A program made the translations under genes and the position numbers. Below are positions 19,364 to 28,338 of a DNA stretch of 64,000 nucleotides, one piece after another (position 1 is the stretch's first letter; each line of letters opens with the position of its first letter). A model generated the notes under the pieces. It worked only from the letters and a program-made list of their open reading frames with translations, was not told the DNA's origin and did not search any database. Origin of the DNA: Flavobacterium sp. MC2016-06 (GTDB taxonomy: Bacteria; Bacteroidota; Bacteroidia; Flavobacteriales; Flavobacteriaceae); NCBI RefSeq assembly GCF_009711165.2, contig NZ_WMID02000031.1, positions 1-64,000 on the forward strand. Reading direction: 5' to 3'.

Positions 19364-20401
19364 ATGAGTTTAAATTTAGAATATAAAAATAACAGGTCTA
19401 CTGTTATGAAAGCAATCAGACAACATGAATTTGGAGGTCCTGAAGTTCTTCAATATGAAGATGCACCAATTCCCGAAATAATAAAAGGTGAAGTACTAAT
19501 AAAAGTGAAAGCAATTGGCTTAAATCCTCCCGACTGGTATTTACGTGACGGGTATAAAATGCTGCCTCCAGAATGGCAGCCCAAAGTACCATTTCCTATT
19601 ATTCTTGGCACAGATATTTCGGGTGTTATTGTTGAAGTGGCTGAAGATGTAAAAGAATTTTCAATTGGCGATGAAGTATATGCTATGGTTCGATTTCCTA
19701 GTTATGGACCAAGCCAGGCGTATGCTGAATATGTTAGTGTTTCTGTTGCAGAAATAGCTTTAAAACCAAAAAATATTGATTTTGTTCAGGCAGCTGCTGC
19801 ACCTATGTCCTTGCTTACTGCTTGGCAATTTTTGATTGACCTTGGACATGATGAGCCTAATCCACTTCAACCCAATAGACACGAACCAGTTTCGCTTTCT
19901 GGAAAAAAAGTACTTGTAAATGGAGCAGCTGGAGGAGTTGGACATTTTGTATTGCAATTGGCAAAATGGAAAGGTGCTCATGTTATTGCTGTAGCATCAG
20001 GAAAACATGAAAATCTTTTACGTGAGCTTGGTGCAGATGAATTTATTGACTACACCAAAGATACTGCTGAAAATATAGTATCTGATATTGATTTGGTAGT
20101 TGATTGTGTTGGAGGTGCAACCACAGGGCGCTTCTTAAAAACACTTAAAAAAGGAGGTGCCTTATTTCCAATTTTTCCTTTAGGCTTTTCTGATACTGAT
20201 GAAGCTGAAAAATTAGGCGTCATCGTTTCTGCAACACAAGTGCGTTCAAACGGCTCACAGCTTTTAGAACTTGCCGATTTACTTGATAATGGCACAATTA
20301 AAGTGGTGGTTGATAGTGTTTTTTCGTTAGCCGATGCTCAAAAAGCGCACGAAAGAGCTGCAAAAGGACATATACAGGGAAAAATAGCACTTACAGTTTA
20401 A
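19364..20401 (+). CDS. NADP-dependent quinone oxidoreductase-like protein (zinc-free MDR family)
   Basis: Medium-chain dehydrogenase/reductase of about 345 residues: a GroES-like N-half (KAIRQHEFGGPEVLQYED, GTDISGVIVEVAEDV), then a Rossmann half with VNGAAGGVGHFVLQLAKWKGAHVIAVAS as the nucleotide-binding loop and DEFIDYT. No catalytic zinc cysteine cluster is seen, so quinone or enone reduction is likely. The start at 19364 is chosen because a promoter box overlaps the earlier ATG at 19328; the start at 19406 (MKAIRQHEF) also fits the family. It is controlled, by context, by the divergent HxlR regulator, and is followed 11 bp later by a SnoaL-like gene. Confidence 0.92.
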   Translation: MSLNLEYKNNRSTVMKAIRQHEFGGPEVLQYEDAPIPEIIKGEVLIKVKAIGLNPPDWYLRDGYKMLPPEWQPKVPFPIILGTDISGVIVEVAEDVKEFSIGDEVYAMVRFPSYGPSQAYAEYVSVSVAEIALKPKNIDFVQAAAAPMSLLTAWQFLIDLGHDEPNPLQPNRHEPVSLSGKKVLVNGAAGGVGHFVLQLAKWKGAHVIAVASGKHENLLRELGADEFIDYTKDTAENIVSDIDLVVDCVGGATTGRFLKTLKKGGALFPIFPLGFSDTDEAEKLGVIVSATQVRSNGSQLLELADLLDNGTIKVVVDSVFSLADAQKAHERAAKGHIQGKIALTV

Positions 20402-20412
20402 TAATTTGTGAT

Positions 20413-20853
20413 ATGAATAGAAATGAATTAGAAGACAAAATTGCACTAAAAGAACTTATTGATACTATTTCGATCCTTGGCGATAAAAAAGATTTTGAAA
20501 ACCAAGTGCAATTATTTTCGGAGAATGCTATATCTGAAACGATAGCAGAAGGAAAAACAATTTTAAAGCTTGAAGGCAGAAAAGAAATGGCAGAAACATT
20601 TGAAAAATTTCTTCAGGATTTTGAAACCATTTATCATTTTAATGGTCAGCAAGTGATTACAATCAATGGTGATAACGCTGCAGGAACAAGTTATTGTTTA
20701 ATCACTTTAATAAGCAGCGAAAATAATAAAAAAACAAAAACGACGATTGGTGCTACTTATGAAGATAAGTACATTTGTGTTAATAATAAATGGTTGGTTG
20801 CTAAAAGAATAGGTAACTTTAAATGGCAGAATAAAATTGAAATCCCATTGTAA
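20413..20853 (+). CDS. SnoaL/NTF2-like protein
   Basis: The 146-residue protein begins LEDKIALKELIDTISILGDKKDFENQVQLFSENA, the usual start of SnoaL_4-like NTF2-fold proteins, followed by beta strands ending in WLVAKRIGNFKW. The fold serves as a ligand pocket or small enzyme; the specific activity cannot be told. It shares an operon with the upstream quinone oxidoreductase, so it may act on the same small reactive compound. A terminator follows at once. Confidence 0.85.
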   Translation: MNRNELEDKIALKELIDTISILGDKKDFENQVQLFSENAISETIAEGKTILKLEGRKEMAETFEKFLQDFETIYHFNGQQVITINGDNAAGTSYCLITLISSENNKKTKTTIGATYEDKYICVNNKWLVAKRIGNFKWQNKIEIPL

Positions 20854-20870
20854 GAAATAATCTTTTCCTA

Positions 20871-20905
20871 AAAAAAGTGCTATATTTTAAATGCAGCACT
20901 TTTTT
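20871..20905 (+). terminator. Intrinsic terminator after the oxidoreductase operon
   Basis: The 11-bp stem AAAAAAGTGCT with its complement, a 13-base loop and a T-run ends the operon. Confidence 0.8.
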
Positions 20906-20945
20906 ATTAGTATTAAGGTATACGATACTCAAATTTTAAAATAAA

Positions 20946-21536
20946 GCTTCAGATTTCTCTGATGTGTTTTTACCAAGCTCCATATTTTGATAATAATGCG
21001 GATGATGCCCTTAATTATGGAGGTATTGGAATGGTTATAGGCCACGAAATAACTCATACTTTTGATGATCAAGGTGCGCAATATGACAAGGATGGTAACT
21101 TAAAAAACTGGTGGACAAAAGAGGATTATGCACAGTTTAAGTCAAGAATACAACAGGTTATCAATTTGTATACTAACTACACCGTTTTGGGCGATTTACA
21201 CATTAATGGCGCAATGACAGTTGGCAAAATACGGCAGATATTGCTGGAATAGCAGTTGCTTATGATGCTTTTAAAATGACTGAACAAGGACAAGGAAATA
21301 CAAAAATTAATGGTTTTACTCCAGACCAGCGTTTTTTTATTTCTATAGCCAAAATATGGAGGGTAAAAATGAAAGACGAGTTTCTGCGTTTGTGGATTAA
21401 CAATAATCCACATTCTCCACCAAATTGGCGTGTTAATGGTCCTTTAATGAATACTACACCGTTTTACGATGCATTTAATGTACAACCCAAAGATAAAATG
21501 TTTTTAACAAAGAAAGATAGAATAACAATTTGGTAA
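20946..21536 (+). pseudogene. Remnant of an M13-family (PepO/neprilysin-like) metallopeptidase
   Basis: Only the C-terminal part survives. The first frame (to 21252) carries QAPYFDNNADDALNYGG and the zinc motif HEITH; the second frame (to 21536) carries TADIAGIAVAYDAF, the RVNGPLMN region and the terminal ITIW typical of M13 enzymes. The frames are split by loss of one base next to 21225: restoring a G gives the family sequence GENTADIAG. The lost base is the first base of the codon for the Glu that serves as third zinc ligand. The N-terminal roughly 500 residues are missing, and the left edge is a degraded match starting near CAGATTTCT. A terminator of another operon lies directly upstream. 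It cannot make an active enzyme. Confidence 0.88.
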
Positions 21537-21562
21537 TACATTTTTGCTCTTAAGCGTTCCAG

Positions 21563-21609
21563 AAAAAAGCGCAATTCCGAAAGCTTTCGGGATTGCGCTT
21601 TTTTTTTTT
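21563..21609. terminator. Strong bidirectional terminator
   Basis: A near-perfect 15-bp stem of GCGCAATTCCGAAAG and its complement, with one wobble, sits between A- and T-runs. It separates the convergent peptidase remnant and the small secreted-protein gene. Confidence 0.85.
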
Positions 21610-21654
21610 GCTTCTTTGAAAAGAGAGATAAAAAAAACTCATTTCGCTGCATTC

Positions 21655-22107
21655 TCAACTATGATTCTTAGTTATTTTAGTAATAAAATTTTCAATTTCG
21701 ATTTTATCGAAATCAAAATTATAATTCGCAGGCATAATTTGGGATGTAATGGAATCAGTATAAAATGTTTTAATTTTGCCAATTCTGATGTATTCTTTTT
21801 TGCTCCAGTTTTTGATGTAAAAATCAGCACTGTAAAAAAATTGAGTATCTTTTTCAATACGTTTGTTTCCAACAAAACTGAAAGTATGCCGAACGTTAAC
21901 AATTTCTTTTTTTATTAAAATTGGGATATTACTTTTTAAATAAAGAACAATTTTATCAGAATCTCCATTGTAAAAAGAATCTTTTTTAATTTGATTTTTT
22001 TTAATTTGAATATCAATTTTATCAATAAATTTATTCTCATATTTCGTTTGAGCATAAGTATTTACGACAAAGTGTAACAGTATAATAAAGAATAATTTAT
22101 AATTCAT
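21655..22107 (-). CDS. Small secreted protein of unknown function
   Basis: 150 residues with a clear signal peptide (KLFFIILLHFVVNTYAQ). The mature part is lysine- and isoleucine-rich and holds a central NWSKKEYIRIGKI segment and a C-terminal DFDKIEIENFITKI helix. I do not recognise a family. It is a paralogue of the broken gene at 22223-22675, which has the same length (453 bp) and the same ordered landmarks, so the two arose by duplication. Convergent with the peptidase remnant; a terminator lies downstream. Confidence 0.75.
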   Translation of the reverse strand: MNYKLFFIILLHFVVNTYAQTKYENKFIDKIDIQIKKNQIKKDSFYNGDSDKIVLYLKSNIPILIKKEIVNVRHTFSFVGNKRIEKDTQFFYSADFYIKNWSKKEYIRIGKIKTFYTDSITSQIMPANYNFDFDKIEIENFITKITKNHS

Positions 22108-22222
22108 AAAATTGCATTTTTTTATTTTATGTTGTTATAGCCATTCTGCAAAATGGTTAAAATACATCATTTTATTTTGAGATTGCGATATCTTTTTTTT
22201 AAGATTATTGTGCGTTTTTAAT

Positions 22223-22675
22223 TCATTTATTTTCTCTAATTATAGTTTCAATTTCTTTTCTATCTAATTCAAAAAAAGAGTCATTTGTAATATTTGTTTT
22301 AGATTCTCCTGATGTTTTACTAATGTTGATTATTTGACCTCTTCTGATGTATTTATTTTCTTTCCAGTCTACAACATATAATTTAACAAAGGTTAATTTA
22401 ACTGGATCATCGCTTTCGGAAGGATTTACGGCATCCTCATGCGTTATTTCTTTATTATCTATAATTATTAAAAGTGGTTTTTTATTTTCCAGGTAAATAG
22501 TGGTTGAAATAAAACTTCAGTCTCATGTCATCGAGCTATAGTGAACTATTTTTTTTACCTTTTTATTTAAAATTTGTTTTTCAATTTTAGTTATTATTTT
22601 TTGCTCAGTTTCATTTTGACTGTAGATATTTCCTAGGAAAAATAGAAAAAATAGGATAATAAAATTTGTTCTCAT
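22223..22675 (-). pseudogene. Broken paralogue of the small secreted-protein gene
   Basis: Reading the minus strand from the ATG at 22675 gives a signal peptide (FIILFFLFFLGNIYSQ) and about 50 residues, then two in-frame TGA codons at 22523-22525 and 22517-22519. After them the same frame is open to the TGA at 22223 and holds VVDWKENKYIRRGQI and ELDRKEIETIIREN, which match landmarks of the intact copy at 21655. Between the two parts another frame reads DDMRLKFYF, like DSDKIVLYL of the paralogue. This points to a one-base deletion followed closely by a one-base insertion. Total length equals the intact copy exactly. Confidence 0.75.
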
Positions 22676-23076
22676 AAGTCTAAAATTAAATGTCCAGATA
22701 TTCTCTTCCGAAGATTTAAATATTTCTCTTTTAATTATAGAGGTCAATTTAGTTTAAAAGGTTGGGAGAAGCTAAAATATTTTATAATTATAGAAATTAT
22801 ATAGACTAGCATAATACCTAAATGTATGGTTTTTTTACAAACTTATTCTTGTTATTTTTATGTTAACATGATGTTTTGTTTATTTCTATACTAATTAGAG
22901 TAGAACAATCTTTAAAAGAAGCCAGTTCATGGATTTGGAAGTAAAAGAATAGTAATTAGCAGTAATTACGCGATTTGGAATCGTTAAAGTATTTCCTAAA
23001 ATTGGTGTTTTGAAAAAAAAAGGCCTGCAAAAGCGAGGGATTCTTTGTAACTTATCTTTTCAAACAATATTGAAGC
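22676..23076. other. Gene-free gap upstream of the sucrose locus
   Basis: About 400 bp of AT-rich sequence between divergent units. It probably holds promoters for both sides, but I find no convincing TTTG / TAnnTTTG pair, no long hairpin and no coding frame. Confidence 0.4.
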
Positions 23077-25257
23077 ATGATGAAAAAATTACGAATTTCA
23101 CTAATTAACGTACATGGACTATTAAAAGGTTCCAGCTTAGAAATTGGAAAAGATGCAGATAATGGAGGACAGACAAAATACGTTTACGAACTTGCAGAGT
23201 TTTTATCTCAGCATGAAGATGTAGAACATGTTGACGTATTTACAAGACTTATTGATGATCCTGCAGTTTCTCCAGAATATGCAGTGCCGATTGAGGTAAT
23301 TAATGAAAAATTAGACATAAGAAGAATTCCTTTTCTAGGAAAAAAATACAAATCAAAAGAGCAGTTATGGGAAGGCCTTGATACTTTTGTAAGCGGTATT
23401 ACACAGCATATAAAAGAATATAATATATTTCCAGACTGGATTCACTCTCACTACGGTGATGCCGGATATGCGGCAGCCGAATTATCCTCAATTCTAAATA
23501 TTCCTTTTGCACATACAGGACATTCGCTTGGCTTTTATAAAAGAAAAAAATTACTTGAAAATGGATTTAGCGAAGAAGAACTTGAAAAGAAATTTAAATT
23601 TAAAACAAGAATAGCAGCGGAAGAAAAAACACTAGCACTCTCAGAATTTATTGTTACTTCTACAGAACAGGAAATAGAAACGTATCAAGTTTATAAAAAT
23701 TTTGAATTTGGAAAGTATCATGCAATTTCTCCCGGAATTGATACTAGAAAATTTGTTCCTTATTATTTTCAAGAGCCGGACAATGATAAACAAATGGAAG
23801 AAAGCCAGCGGAAATATTGGGTTTCAGAAAGTATTTCTAAATTCTTAATCAATCCACACAAACCCATTATTTTGGCATTGTCAAGACCAGACCGCCACAA
23901 AAATCTTCATACTTTAATAGATGTTTATGGTAAGGATAAAGAACTGCAGAGTATCGCCAATTTGGTCATTTTTGCTGGTATCCGTAAAGATATTTTGAAA
24001 ATGCCTGAATCTGAAAAAGAAGTACTTACAGATTTATTACTCAAAATGGATAAATATGATTTGTATGGAAAAATGGCTCTTCCTAAAAAACATGATGTAG
24101 AAAATGAAGTCTCGATAATTTATCGTCACGCCGCAGAAAAGAGAGGTGTTTTTGTTAATCTGGCACTTCACGAAAATTTTGGGTTAACAGTTATCGAATC
24201 GGCAAGTTCTGGTCTTCCTGTGGTGGTTACTAAAAACGGTGGACCTTCAGAAATTATTCCTGCCTGTTTGAATGGAGAATTGGTAAATCCAGAAGATGAA
24301 ATTCAGATTAAAAAAGCACTGCTGAAAATCTTAACAGACGAAAATCAATGGAAATATTATTCGAATAATGGTGCAACTAATATTCAAAAACATTATAGCT
24401 GGCTCAACCATGTCAATCAATATATTGCTGTAGTGAAAGAAAATTTATCACTTTCGTCGGGCGCAGGAATTAAAAAGCAGCACTATCTTAATATCAATAT
24501 TGACCGCCTGAAAAGAAAAGTCGAAAATTTATTTGTTTCGGATATTGATGGAACTCTTATTGAACCAAGCTTAAATAATCCTGGTATTGAAGAATTAAAT
24601 AAATACCTAACAACCCGAAATGATAAAATGGCATTTGCTCTGGCTTCAGGAAGGAATCTGACTTTGATAAAGAAGATCATCGACGAAAAAAAATTCCCGC
24701 TTCCAGATTTTATAATCTGCTCTGTTGGAACAGAAATTTATTATACCAATGGTACAGATTATATTTTGGATAAAGGATGGGCAAAATTTTTGTCGGGACG
24801 TTGGAAAAGAGATGAAATAGTAAAGAAACTCAATACAATAAAATGGATAACACTTCAAGAGGAAGAAGCACAAAATCCTTATAAAATCTCATATTATTAC
24901 AAAAAGGAAGATTATAATCATGAAGAATTGATCGAGGTATTAGGCGCAGAATGGTATAAAGTTAATATCATTCCGAGCCACGGCCAGTTTTTAGATTTTA
25001 TTCCAAAAAGAGCATCAAAAGGAAATGCAATAAAGTTTTTATGCCGTAAATGGGATATTCCTATGTCAAGTGTTATTGCAGCAGGAGATTCGGGAAATGA
25101 TATAGATATGTTTAGAGGAGCTGTAAAAGGTATTATTGTGGGAAATCGCAGTTCAGAATTATCAGATTATAAAACTTCGAAAGGTATTTATGTGGCAAAA
25201 AATGCCGCAGCATCTGGTATTTTAGAAGGATTGAAACATTATAAATTAATAAAATAA
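23077..25257 (+). CDS. Sucrose-phosphate synthase fused to sucrose-phosphate phosphatase-like HAD domain
   Basis: Residues 1-460 form a GT4 glycosyltransferase of the sucrose synthase/sucrose-phosphate synthase type: an N-terminal SLINVHGLLKG and DNGGQTKYV, HSHYGDAGYAA, HTGHSLG, and the nucleotide-sugar motif ENFGLTVIE (Glu366 and Glu374). Residues 485-720 form a HAD phosphatase: DIDGT (489-493) and GDSGND (670-675). The pair would make sucrose-6-phosphate from a nucleotide-glucose and fructose-6-phosphate and then dephosphorylate it. It heads a tight three-gene unit with a GH32-like protein and a sugar kinase. MMKK gives two adjacent possible starts. Confidence 0.9.
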   Translation: MMKKLRISLINVHGLLKGSSLEIGKDADNGGQTKYVYELAEFLSQHEDVEHVDVFTRLIDDPAVSPEYAVPIEVINEKLDIRRIPFLGKKYKSKEQLWEGLDTFVSGITQHIKEYNIFPDWIHSHYGDAGYAAAELSSILNIPFAHTGHSLGFYKRKKLLENGFSEEELEKKFKFKTRIAAEEKTLALSEFIVTSTEQEIETYQVYKNFEFGKYHAISPGIDTRKFVPYYFQEPDNDKQMEESQRKYWVSESISKFLINPHKPIILALSRPDRHKNLHTLIDVYGKDKELQSIANLVIFAGIRKDILKMPESEKEVLTDLLLKMDKYDLYGKMALPKKHDVENEVSIIYRHAAEKRGVFVNLALHENFGLTVIESASSGLPVVVTKNGGPSEIIPACLNGELVNPEDEIQIKKALLKILTDENQWKYYSNNGATNIQKHYSWLNHVNQYIAVVKENLSLSSGAGIKKQHYLNINIDRLKRKVENLFVSDIDGTLIEPSLNNPGIEELNKYLTTRNDKMAFALASGRNLTLIKKIIDEKKFPLPDFIICSVGTEIYYTNGTDYILDKGWAKFLSGRWKRDEIVKKLNTIKWITLQEEEAQNPYKISYYYKKEDYNHEELIEVLGAEWYKVNIIPSHGQFLDFIPKRASKGNAIKFLCRKWDIPMSSVIAAGDSGNDIDMFRGAVKGIIVGNRSSELSDYKTSKGIYVAKNAAASGILEGLKHYKLIK

Positions 25258-25265
25258 GAAGATAT

Positions 25266-26765
25266 ATGTATTCAAGTTCAGGATTTAGCAATTGGGAAAT
25301 TGGAGATGTAGATGTGTTTATAGATGAGAAAGGAATGCATCATTTGTTCCATTTAATTATTCCTAATCACGATTACATTGCGCACGCAGTATCAAAAGAT
25401 GGTCTCTCTTGGAAAAGAGTTAAAAACGCACTCTGGGTTGGTGAACCCGGAGAGTGGGATGATGATATGTTATGGACAATGCATGTAAGTAAAAGATCAG
25501 AGGGAAAAGGTTACGAATTATATTATACCGGACTTAAGCGCCAAGATCAAGGAATTGAACAAAAGATAGGAAGAGCAGTTTCAACAGATTTGATTACTTG
25601 GACAAAAGAAAATTCGTATGGCTTACCGTTTAAAAGTGAAGCACCGCATTACGAAAGTGCTTCAAACAATCCACGAGAATGGATTAGTTTTAGAGATCCA
25701 TTTAAGTATCAATATAAGGGAGAAGATTATTTGTTAATCTGTGCTAGAAGCGCTTCTGGACCAATCTATAGAAGAGGCTGTATTGGTATTGCCAAAAGAG
25801 AAAAAGAGGGTTACGTACTTCAAAAACCGCTGCATATTCCTTATGTATTTGATGATGTAGAATGTCCATGTGTAATTGAAATAAAGGGAAAACATTACTT
25901 GTTTGGCTCCATTAGAGAAGATATTAAAGTTCGCTATTGGTCTTCACCAGATTTTAAAGGAGAATATTTTGCCTTTCATAATAATTTACTTTTGCCACAA
26001 GGTAATTACGCCGCCAGAGTTGTAAAAGATGGGGATCATTTTTTAATTTACAATTTTTATTTTGCAGGTGGAAATGTCAATTCACATCGTGTAATTCCGC
26101 CCCCAAAGGAACTTGATGTTGATAGCAGCGGCAGACTTTTGTTAAAATCATATCATCACTGGGAGAAACTGTATCAAAAAACAATTATGCAGAAAGATCT
26201 CCCGCAGCCACTTCCTATTTTAGGAAATCCTACTGCTGAATCTACTATAGAAAAAAAATGGACTTTTGGCTGTAGAAGCGGTTACGAAATTTTTTGTTTT
26301 GAAAAACCCGCTATGGATTTTGTCTGGGAAGGAAATCTAGCCGTTGAAGGTATGGGAAAAACAGGATTTGTAATTGAGTGTGATAAAGAAGGTACAGGAT
26401 ATTTTATTTCGGTAGATTTTGTTAATGGATTTGTACAGTTTAGAGCTTGGGGATTTAATGAAAAAGACGTGAAAAATAATTTTATCTTCGAAAATATTCA
26501 GACCAATCTATTTGAAATACAAGATGATAAACAAATTTATTTTAAAATTATTCGTTACGGAAATTACTACGAGTTTTCTGTAAATGATATTGTGAAGCTG
26601 ACACTGTTAGATTTTAAATATAATACAGGAAAAATAGGTATATATGTCTGTTCGGCAGTTGTTTCTTTAACTAATTCAAAAATTCACGCGCTTCCTGAAC
26701 CAGAAAACGAATATGCAACTTCTGATCCGGATAAAGCTTTAAAAGAAAATATTAAAATACTTTAG
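25266..26765 (+). CDS. GH32-like five-bladed beta-propeller protein (putative cytoplasmic sucrose-cleaving enzyme)
   Basis: The 499-residue protein lacks a signal peptide. The usual WMNDPNG nucleophile motif is replaced by IGDVDVF (Asp14 or Asp16), while FRDPF (Asp144, the RDP motif) and VECP (Glu199, the EC acid/base motif) are kept. Residues after about 340 form a beta-sandwich like the C-terminal module of GH32. With a sucrose-phosphate synthase 8 bp upstream and a PfkB kinase downstream, cleavage of sucrose or sucrose phosphate inside the cell is the best guess. A related beta-fructosidase-fold protein with another substrate is possible because the first motif is changed. Confidence 0.8.
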   Translation: MYSSSGFSNWEIGDVDVFIDEKGMHHLFHLIIPNHDYIAHAVSKDGLSWKRVKNALWVGEPGEWDDDMLWTMHVSKRSEGKGYELYYTGLKRQDQGIEQKIGRAVSTDLITWTKENSYGLPFKSEAPHYESASNNPREWISFRDPFKYQYKGEDYLLICARSASGPIYRRGCIGIAKREKEGYVLQKPLHIPYVFDDVECPCVIEIKGKHYLFGSIREDIKVRYWSSPDFKGEYFAFHNNLLLPQGNYAARVVKDGDHFLIYNFYFAGGNVNSHRVIPPPKELDVDSSGRLLLKSYHHWEKLYQKTIMQKDLPQPLPILGNPTAESTIEKKWTFGCRSGYEIFCFEKPAMDFVWEGNLAVEGMGKTGFVIECDKEGTGYFISVDFVNGFVQFRAWGFNEKDVKNNFIFENIQTNLFEIQDDKQIYFKIIRYGNYYEFSVNDIVKLTLLDFKYNTGKIGIYVCSAVVSLTNSKIHALPEPENEYATSDPDKALKENIKIL

Positions 26766-26823
26766 CAGATTTTAGATTTAAAAATTTATAAAGTAAGAAT
26801 TAAAAATATAAATCAGATTTACA

Positions 26824-27720
26824 ATGAGTGATCAAAATATACTAAAAGTAGTTTCGTATGGCGAAGTGTTATGGGACGTTTTTAAAAATGAAAAAAAAAT
26901 AGGCGGTGCGCCGTTAAATGTTGCCTTACGAATGAAATCATTAGGTTGTCAAGCTGGAATGATAAGCTGCGTAGGCAATGATTTAGATGGAAAAGCCATA
27001 CTAGAAAATATCGAAAATCTGGGGTTGAAAACAGATTCTATTATTAAATCTGAGGAATATGCTACAGGTTTGGTTCAAGTAACTTTAGACAATAACGGAT
27101 CTGCCAGCTACGAAATTAAATATCCATCGGCTTGGGATAAAATTGTTTTAAATGATGCAGCAAGAAAAATCGTTTCAGAGGCTGATGTTCTTATTTACGG
27201 CAGTTTAGTCTGCAGAGATTCTGTATCGCGTCTAGCGCTGGAAGAGTTACTTCAATATAATGTTTATAAAGTTTTTGATGTAAACTTAAGAAAGCCCCAT
27301 TACAATTACGATCTACTTGAAAAATTAATGCATTCTGCAGATCTTATCAAATTTAATGACGAAGAATTATTAGAAATAGCCAAAACTTTAAATTCTCCTT
27401 TTACAAGTTTAGAAGATAATATGAAATTTTTTGCTGAAATCACAAATACTAGAGCTGTCTGCGTAACCAAAGGAAAACATGGCGCGGCTTTATTTTTAAA
27501 TGGCGAAATGTATCATAATAATGGATATCCAGTAACTGTTGCTGACACCGTTGGAGCTGGTGATTCTTTTCTTGCCTCACTAATTACATTTTTAAAAACA
27601 GGTAAAAGTCCGCAAGAATCGATTGATTTTGCTTGTGCAATGGGAGCTTTGGTAGCCCAATCTCCAGGAGCAAATCCAGAAATTTCAACTGAAGAAATAA
27701 AACAGATTATGCAAGGATAA
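26824..27720 (+). CDS. PfkB-family carbohydrate kinase, probable fructokinase
   Basis: 298 residues with the ribokinase-family pattern: YGEVLWDVF and GGAPLNVALRMKSLG at the N-terminus, and the catalytic signature DTVGAGDSFLASL with Asp247 as base. The GGAPxNVA sequence and the gene partners favour fructose as substrate, producing fructose-6-phosphate for the sucrose-phosphate synthase or glycolysis. It closes the sucrose unit and is followed by a terminator. Confidence 0.9.
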   Translation: MSDQNILKVVSYGEVLWDVFKNEKKIGGAPLNVALRMKSLGCQAGMISCVGNDLDGKAILENIENLGLKTDSIIKSEEYATGLVQVTLDNNGSASYEIKYPSAWDKIVLNDAARKIVSEADVLIYGSLVCRDSVSRLALEELLQYNVYKVFDVNLRKPHYNYDLLEKLMHSADLIKFNDEELLEIAKTLNSPFTSLEDNMKFFAEITNTRAVCVTKGKHGAALFLNGEMYHNNGYPVTVADTVGAGDSFLASLITFLKTGKSPQESIDFACAMGALVAQSPGANPEISTEEIKQIMQG

Positions 27721-27810
27721 AATTTTAAAAATCTCCATTTAATTCGGGCAATATAAAACGGTCTCTTTTATAGAAAAGCAGAAAGTAAATCAATAGAAAC
27801 GAAAATATAA

Positions 27811-27850
27811 AAGCAAAAAAAACTTCAGAGAAATCTGGAGTTTTTTGCTT
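27811..27850 (+). terminator. Intrinsic terminator after the sucrose locus
   Basis: A stem formed by AAGCAAAAAAAACTTCAGA and TCTGGAGTTTTTTGCTT with a GAAA tetraloop, an internal bulge and a T-run. Confidence 0.8.
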
Positions 27851-28031
27851 TTAGCAAAAAAAGGACTCGCAACGTGTACGAAGATTCAACAAATAGCAAA
27901 AAACAAAAGAGGTCACAAATCTCAGTTTTTCAAAATTTTAAAAATCTTTACTTTTTTAAAATGTATGCTTTACGTCATTAAATGAATTAAAATGCAATGC
28001 AGTACTTTTAAGTATCTGCATAATATATCTA

Positions 28032-28251
28032 TAGATTTGATTAATAAATCCATCTTCAACTCATACAATACTTTTAATTTTATCTTCTATTCTTAGCTAG
28101 TTTATTTCGTTTCAGTTTAATTGAATTTATTTTATCAGAATAATGGTCCGCTGTAAAGGCATTAGATCGGATTTAGATTAAACATGAATTTTAAGAGAGA
28201 ATAGTTCAGAACTTAAGAAATCTATAATTTAATTTTTGTTGGTTAGTACTT
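28032..28251 (+). ncRNA. Candidate small RNA or long leader in the 618-bp gap
   Basis: In a gap with no coding frame, TAGATTTG at 28032-28039 matches the TAnnTTTG -7 box, with a T-rich stretch (28006-28009) about 22 bases upstream. The next strong terminator is at 28252-28288, so a transcript of roughly 240 bases would start near 28046. It could be an independent small RNA, or an attenuated leader of the GH89 gene that starts at 28339. No homology to a known RNA family is recognised. Confidence 0.3.
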
Positions 28252-28288
28252 GTAGGGAGATATTTTTAAATGATCTCCCTACTTTTTT
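28252..28288 (+). terminator. Strong intrinsic terminator upstream of the GH89 gene
   Basis: A perfect 10-bp stem GTAGGGAGAT / ATCTCCCTAC with an 11-base loop followed by six Ts. No protein gene ends just before it, since the sucrose locus has its own terminator 400 bp upstream, so it must serve another transcript. Confidence 0.8.
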
Positions 28289-28338
28289 AATTACAAAATT
28301 AAATACACATTACTAATTTTAATTAACAAGAAGACTGT

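Noticed and set aside
21544..21918. 124-residue plus-strand frame
   Set aside because: It overlaps the terminator and is the antisense shadow of the signal-peptide-bearing minus-strand gene at 21655-22107.
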